Shown here: positions 5,221 to 6,391 of the stretch, one piece after another | How the letters are laid out: each line of letters opens with the position of its first letter | Position numbering within the stretch: position 1 is the stretch's first letter | Assembly (NCBI GenBank): GCA_019313025.1 | Contig: JAFDCA010000644.1 | Span: forward strand, 1 to 6,391 | Reading direction: 5' to 3' | Length of the DNA: 6,391 bases | Source of the DNA: Deltaproteobacteria bacterium | GTDB lineage: Bacteria > Desulfobacterota > Desulfobacteria > Desulfobacterales > UBA11574 | Position numbers and translations under genes: made by a program | Notes under the pieces: model-generated | Told to the model about the DNA's origin: nothing | Database searches by the model: none | The model's input: only the letters and a program-made list of their open reading frames with translations

Positions 5221-6391
5221 GACGTCGTCTCCCTACCTTTAAGTACCCCTATATTCATAAAAAACGTGCCAATCACCCAGATCGCGAATATGGCGATGAC
5301 GATGAATAAAGACCATACTCCGATTTTGTCCAGAATTGCGCCGGTCCCTTTGGATATTTTAATGACACCCAGGGCACCCAGCTTGGCCGGCAACGCAAAG
5401 ATTCGGTTCAAAAAACCGGCCAGGACCGTAACAGCGTAGAAACCGCGGATCGTGATGCCCCGAACAACCTTGGTCACAATCGCCCCGATCTGGATCCCCA
5501 CCAGGGATCCTAACAGCATCCCCATGGCAAGTGTGTAGAAAATAAACCCGTAAATCGCGTACTGGCTGATGGCGGCATAACCGGCGGTGAACACAATCTG
5601 GAAAATGTCCGTTCCCACCGTGGTCATGGAGGAGACGCCCAGAACATAAACAAATATGGGAAAGGTTAAAAAGCCGCCGCCAACACCCATGATGGCCGCC
5701 ACAAGTCCAACCAAAGCGCCGCTTAAGACCAAAAAGAGCCATGAAATACTTCTTCCTTCCGGTGTCAGATCATAATCGAATTTGACTTTGGGAGGAAGAT
5801 TAACGGCCTGGAGCTTTTTGGGAAGGCTCCCCATTTCCGCGCCTTCAACTTTTTTGCCACGGGTCTCTCTGCCATGAAAGTCCTTGCGCTCGGCTCTTTT
5901 AGCCTTGAGAAAATCGGTCATGGCATAAATTCCTAAGAATCCAAGCATGACCGAATAAACGGTGGTAATAAATGCATCACTGAGAACGGGATTGATTTCA
6001 TATAATATCCGGTTAATGACCCCGCCGACGGTGGCGCCTACAATGGCACCGATTAAAAATACAATTGCCAGGGGCACGGAAACATTGCCTAGCTTCCGGT
6101 GGATGACACTTCCCATAATGGCCTTGGCAAATATATGGAAAAGGTCTGTTCCCACCGCTAAAATGCCTTTAACGCCAGCACTCATCAGAGCCGGCGCAAT
6201 GATAAAACCACCCCCGGCACCGATGCAACCGGTAATCAGCCCCGCACATACTCCCACAAAAATGGAAACCACAAATATACCTGTGCTGTAAAAAGCAGGG
6301 CCATAAGCCTTCTTTCCGCCCAATAACTGCGGCAGCGCCCCGCTGATCTGATCTGCAAATGCAATCACTCCCAATATGGCAAGAATGGTCA
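5217..6391 (-). CDS. TauE/SafE-family (COG0730) anion permease, 5' end at or beyond the window edge
   Basis: This is an inner-membrane transporter of the family that includes sulfite/organosulfonate exporters such as TauE and SafE. Residues are numbered from the TTG at 6374. Two homologous halves are visible: GLITGCIGAGGGFIIAP (45-61) with AVGTDLFHIF (73-82), and GLVAAIMGVGGGFLTFP (223-239) with TVGTDIFQIVF (252-262). Both show the GxGGGF and GTD motifs of the family. Several further hydrophobic segments are present, including a last one at about 353-374. A charged loop of about 50 residues (157-208, rich in Lys, Arg and Glu) joins the halves and is probably cytoplasmic. At 385 or more residues it is longer than the usual 250-300. 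The frame stays open upstream of 6374 (TILAIL precedes GVIAFADQ) to an incomplete xTG at 6390-6391, which may be the true start just outside. The first hydrophobic stretch ending in AFA could be a signal-like segment. Substrate is inferred only: sulfite, sulfate or another sulfur anion. Confidence 0.88.
   Translation of the reverse strand, partial: TILAILGVIAFADQISGALPQLLGGKKAYGPAFYSTGIFVVSIFVGVCAGLITGCIGAGGGFIIAPALMSAGVKGILAVGTDLFHIFAKAIMGSVIHRKLGNVSVPLAIVFLIGAIVGATVGGVINRILYEINPVLSDAFITTVYSVMLGFLGIYAMTDFLKAKRAERKDFHGRETRGKKVEGAEMGSLPKKLQAVNLPPKVKFDYDLTPEGRSISWLFLVLSGALVGLVAAIMGVGGGFLTFPIFVYVLGVSSMTTVGTDIFQIVFTAGYAAISQYAIYGFIFYTLAMGMLLGSLVGIQIGAIVTKVVRGITIRGFYAVTVLAGFLNRIFALPAKLGALGVIKISKGTGAILDKIGVWSLFIVIAIFAIWVIGTFFMNIGVLKGRETTS

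Noticed and set aside
5359..5742. 127-codon - strand frame inside the permease gene
   Set aside because: It is the same strand in another frame; its Cys-, His- and Arg-rich composition is typical of an out-of-frame shadow, while the permease frame carries the family motifs.

Overview
This window looks like chromosomal sequence from an anaerobic, probably sulfate- or sulfur-metabolising bacterium, most likely of the Desulfobacterota (former Deltaproteobacteria). That is an inference. It rests on a large TauE/SafE-family permease beside a PEP-synthase-like phosphotransferase, moderate base composition, and intergenic DNA carrying degenerate 7-nt repeats. No rRNA, tRNA, CRISPR array, insertion sequence or phage gene was seen, and taxonomy cannot be fixed from the sequence alone.

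Layout. The left edge (2-758, + strand) is a broken junction. The last 52 residues of an ABC transporter ATPase run out of frame into the C-terminal half of a CaCA-type (YrbG-like) Na+/Ca2+ antiporter whose N-terminal half is missing. Facing it is a complete GNAT acetyltransferase (800-1291, - strand). Next comes an AT-rich stretch of about 350 bp with no convincing gene (1292-1645).

The rest is on the - strand, so it is transcribed right to left. A TauE/SafE-type anion permease (5217 to the right edge, 5' end incomplete) is followed, with a 4-bp ATGA overlap, by a 228-residue membrane protein of unknown function (4534-5220). A strong intrinsic terminator (4433-4480) ends this pair. After a repeat-rich leader of about 190 bp lies a separately started 864-residue PEP-synthase-like protein (1646-4240). 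It keeps the ATP-grasp and phosphohistidine domains, but the PEP/pyruvate TIM barrel is replaced by an unrecognised C-terminal domain of roughly 280 residues.

How the genes may work together. The permease and the 228-residue protein are translationally coupled and probably form one membrane system for a sulfur oxyanion or another organic or inorganic anion. The dikinase-like protein is co-oriented but has its own regulatory region. It should move phosphate from ATP to its His523 and then to an acceptor that the sequence does not reveal. Whether it serves the transporter is open. It is the least ordinary gene here.
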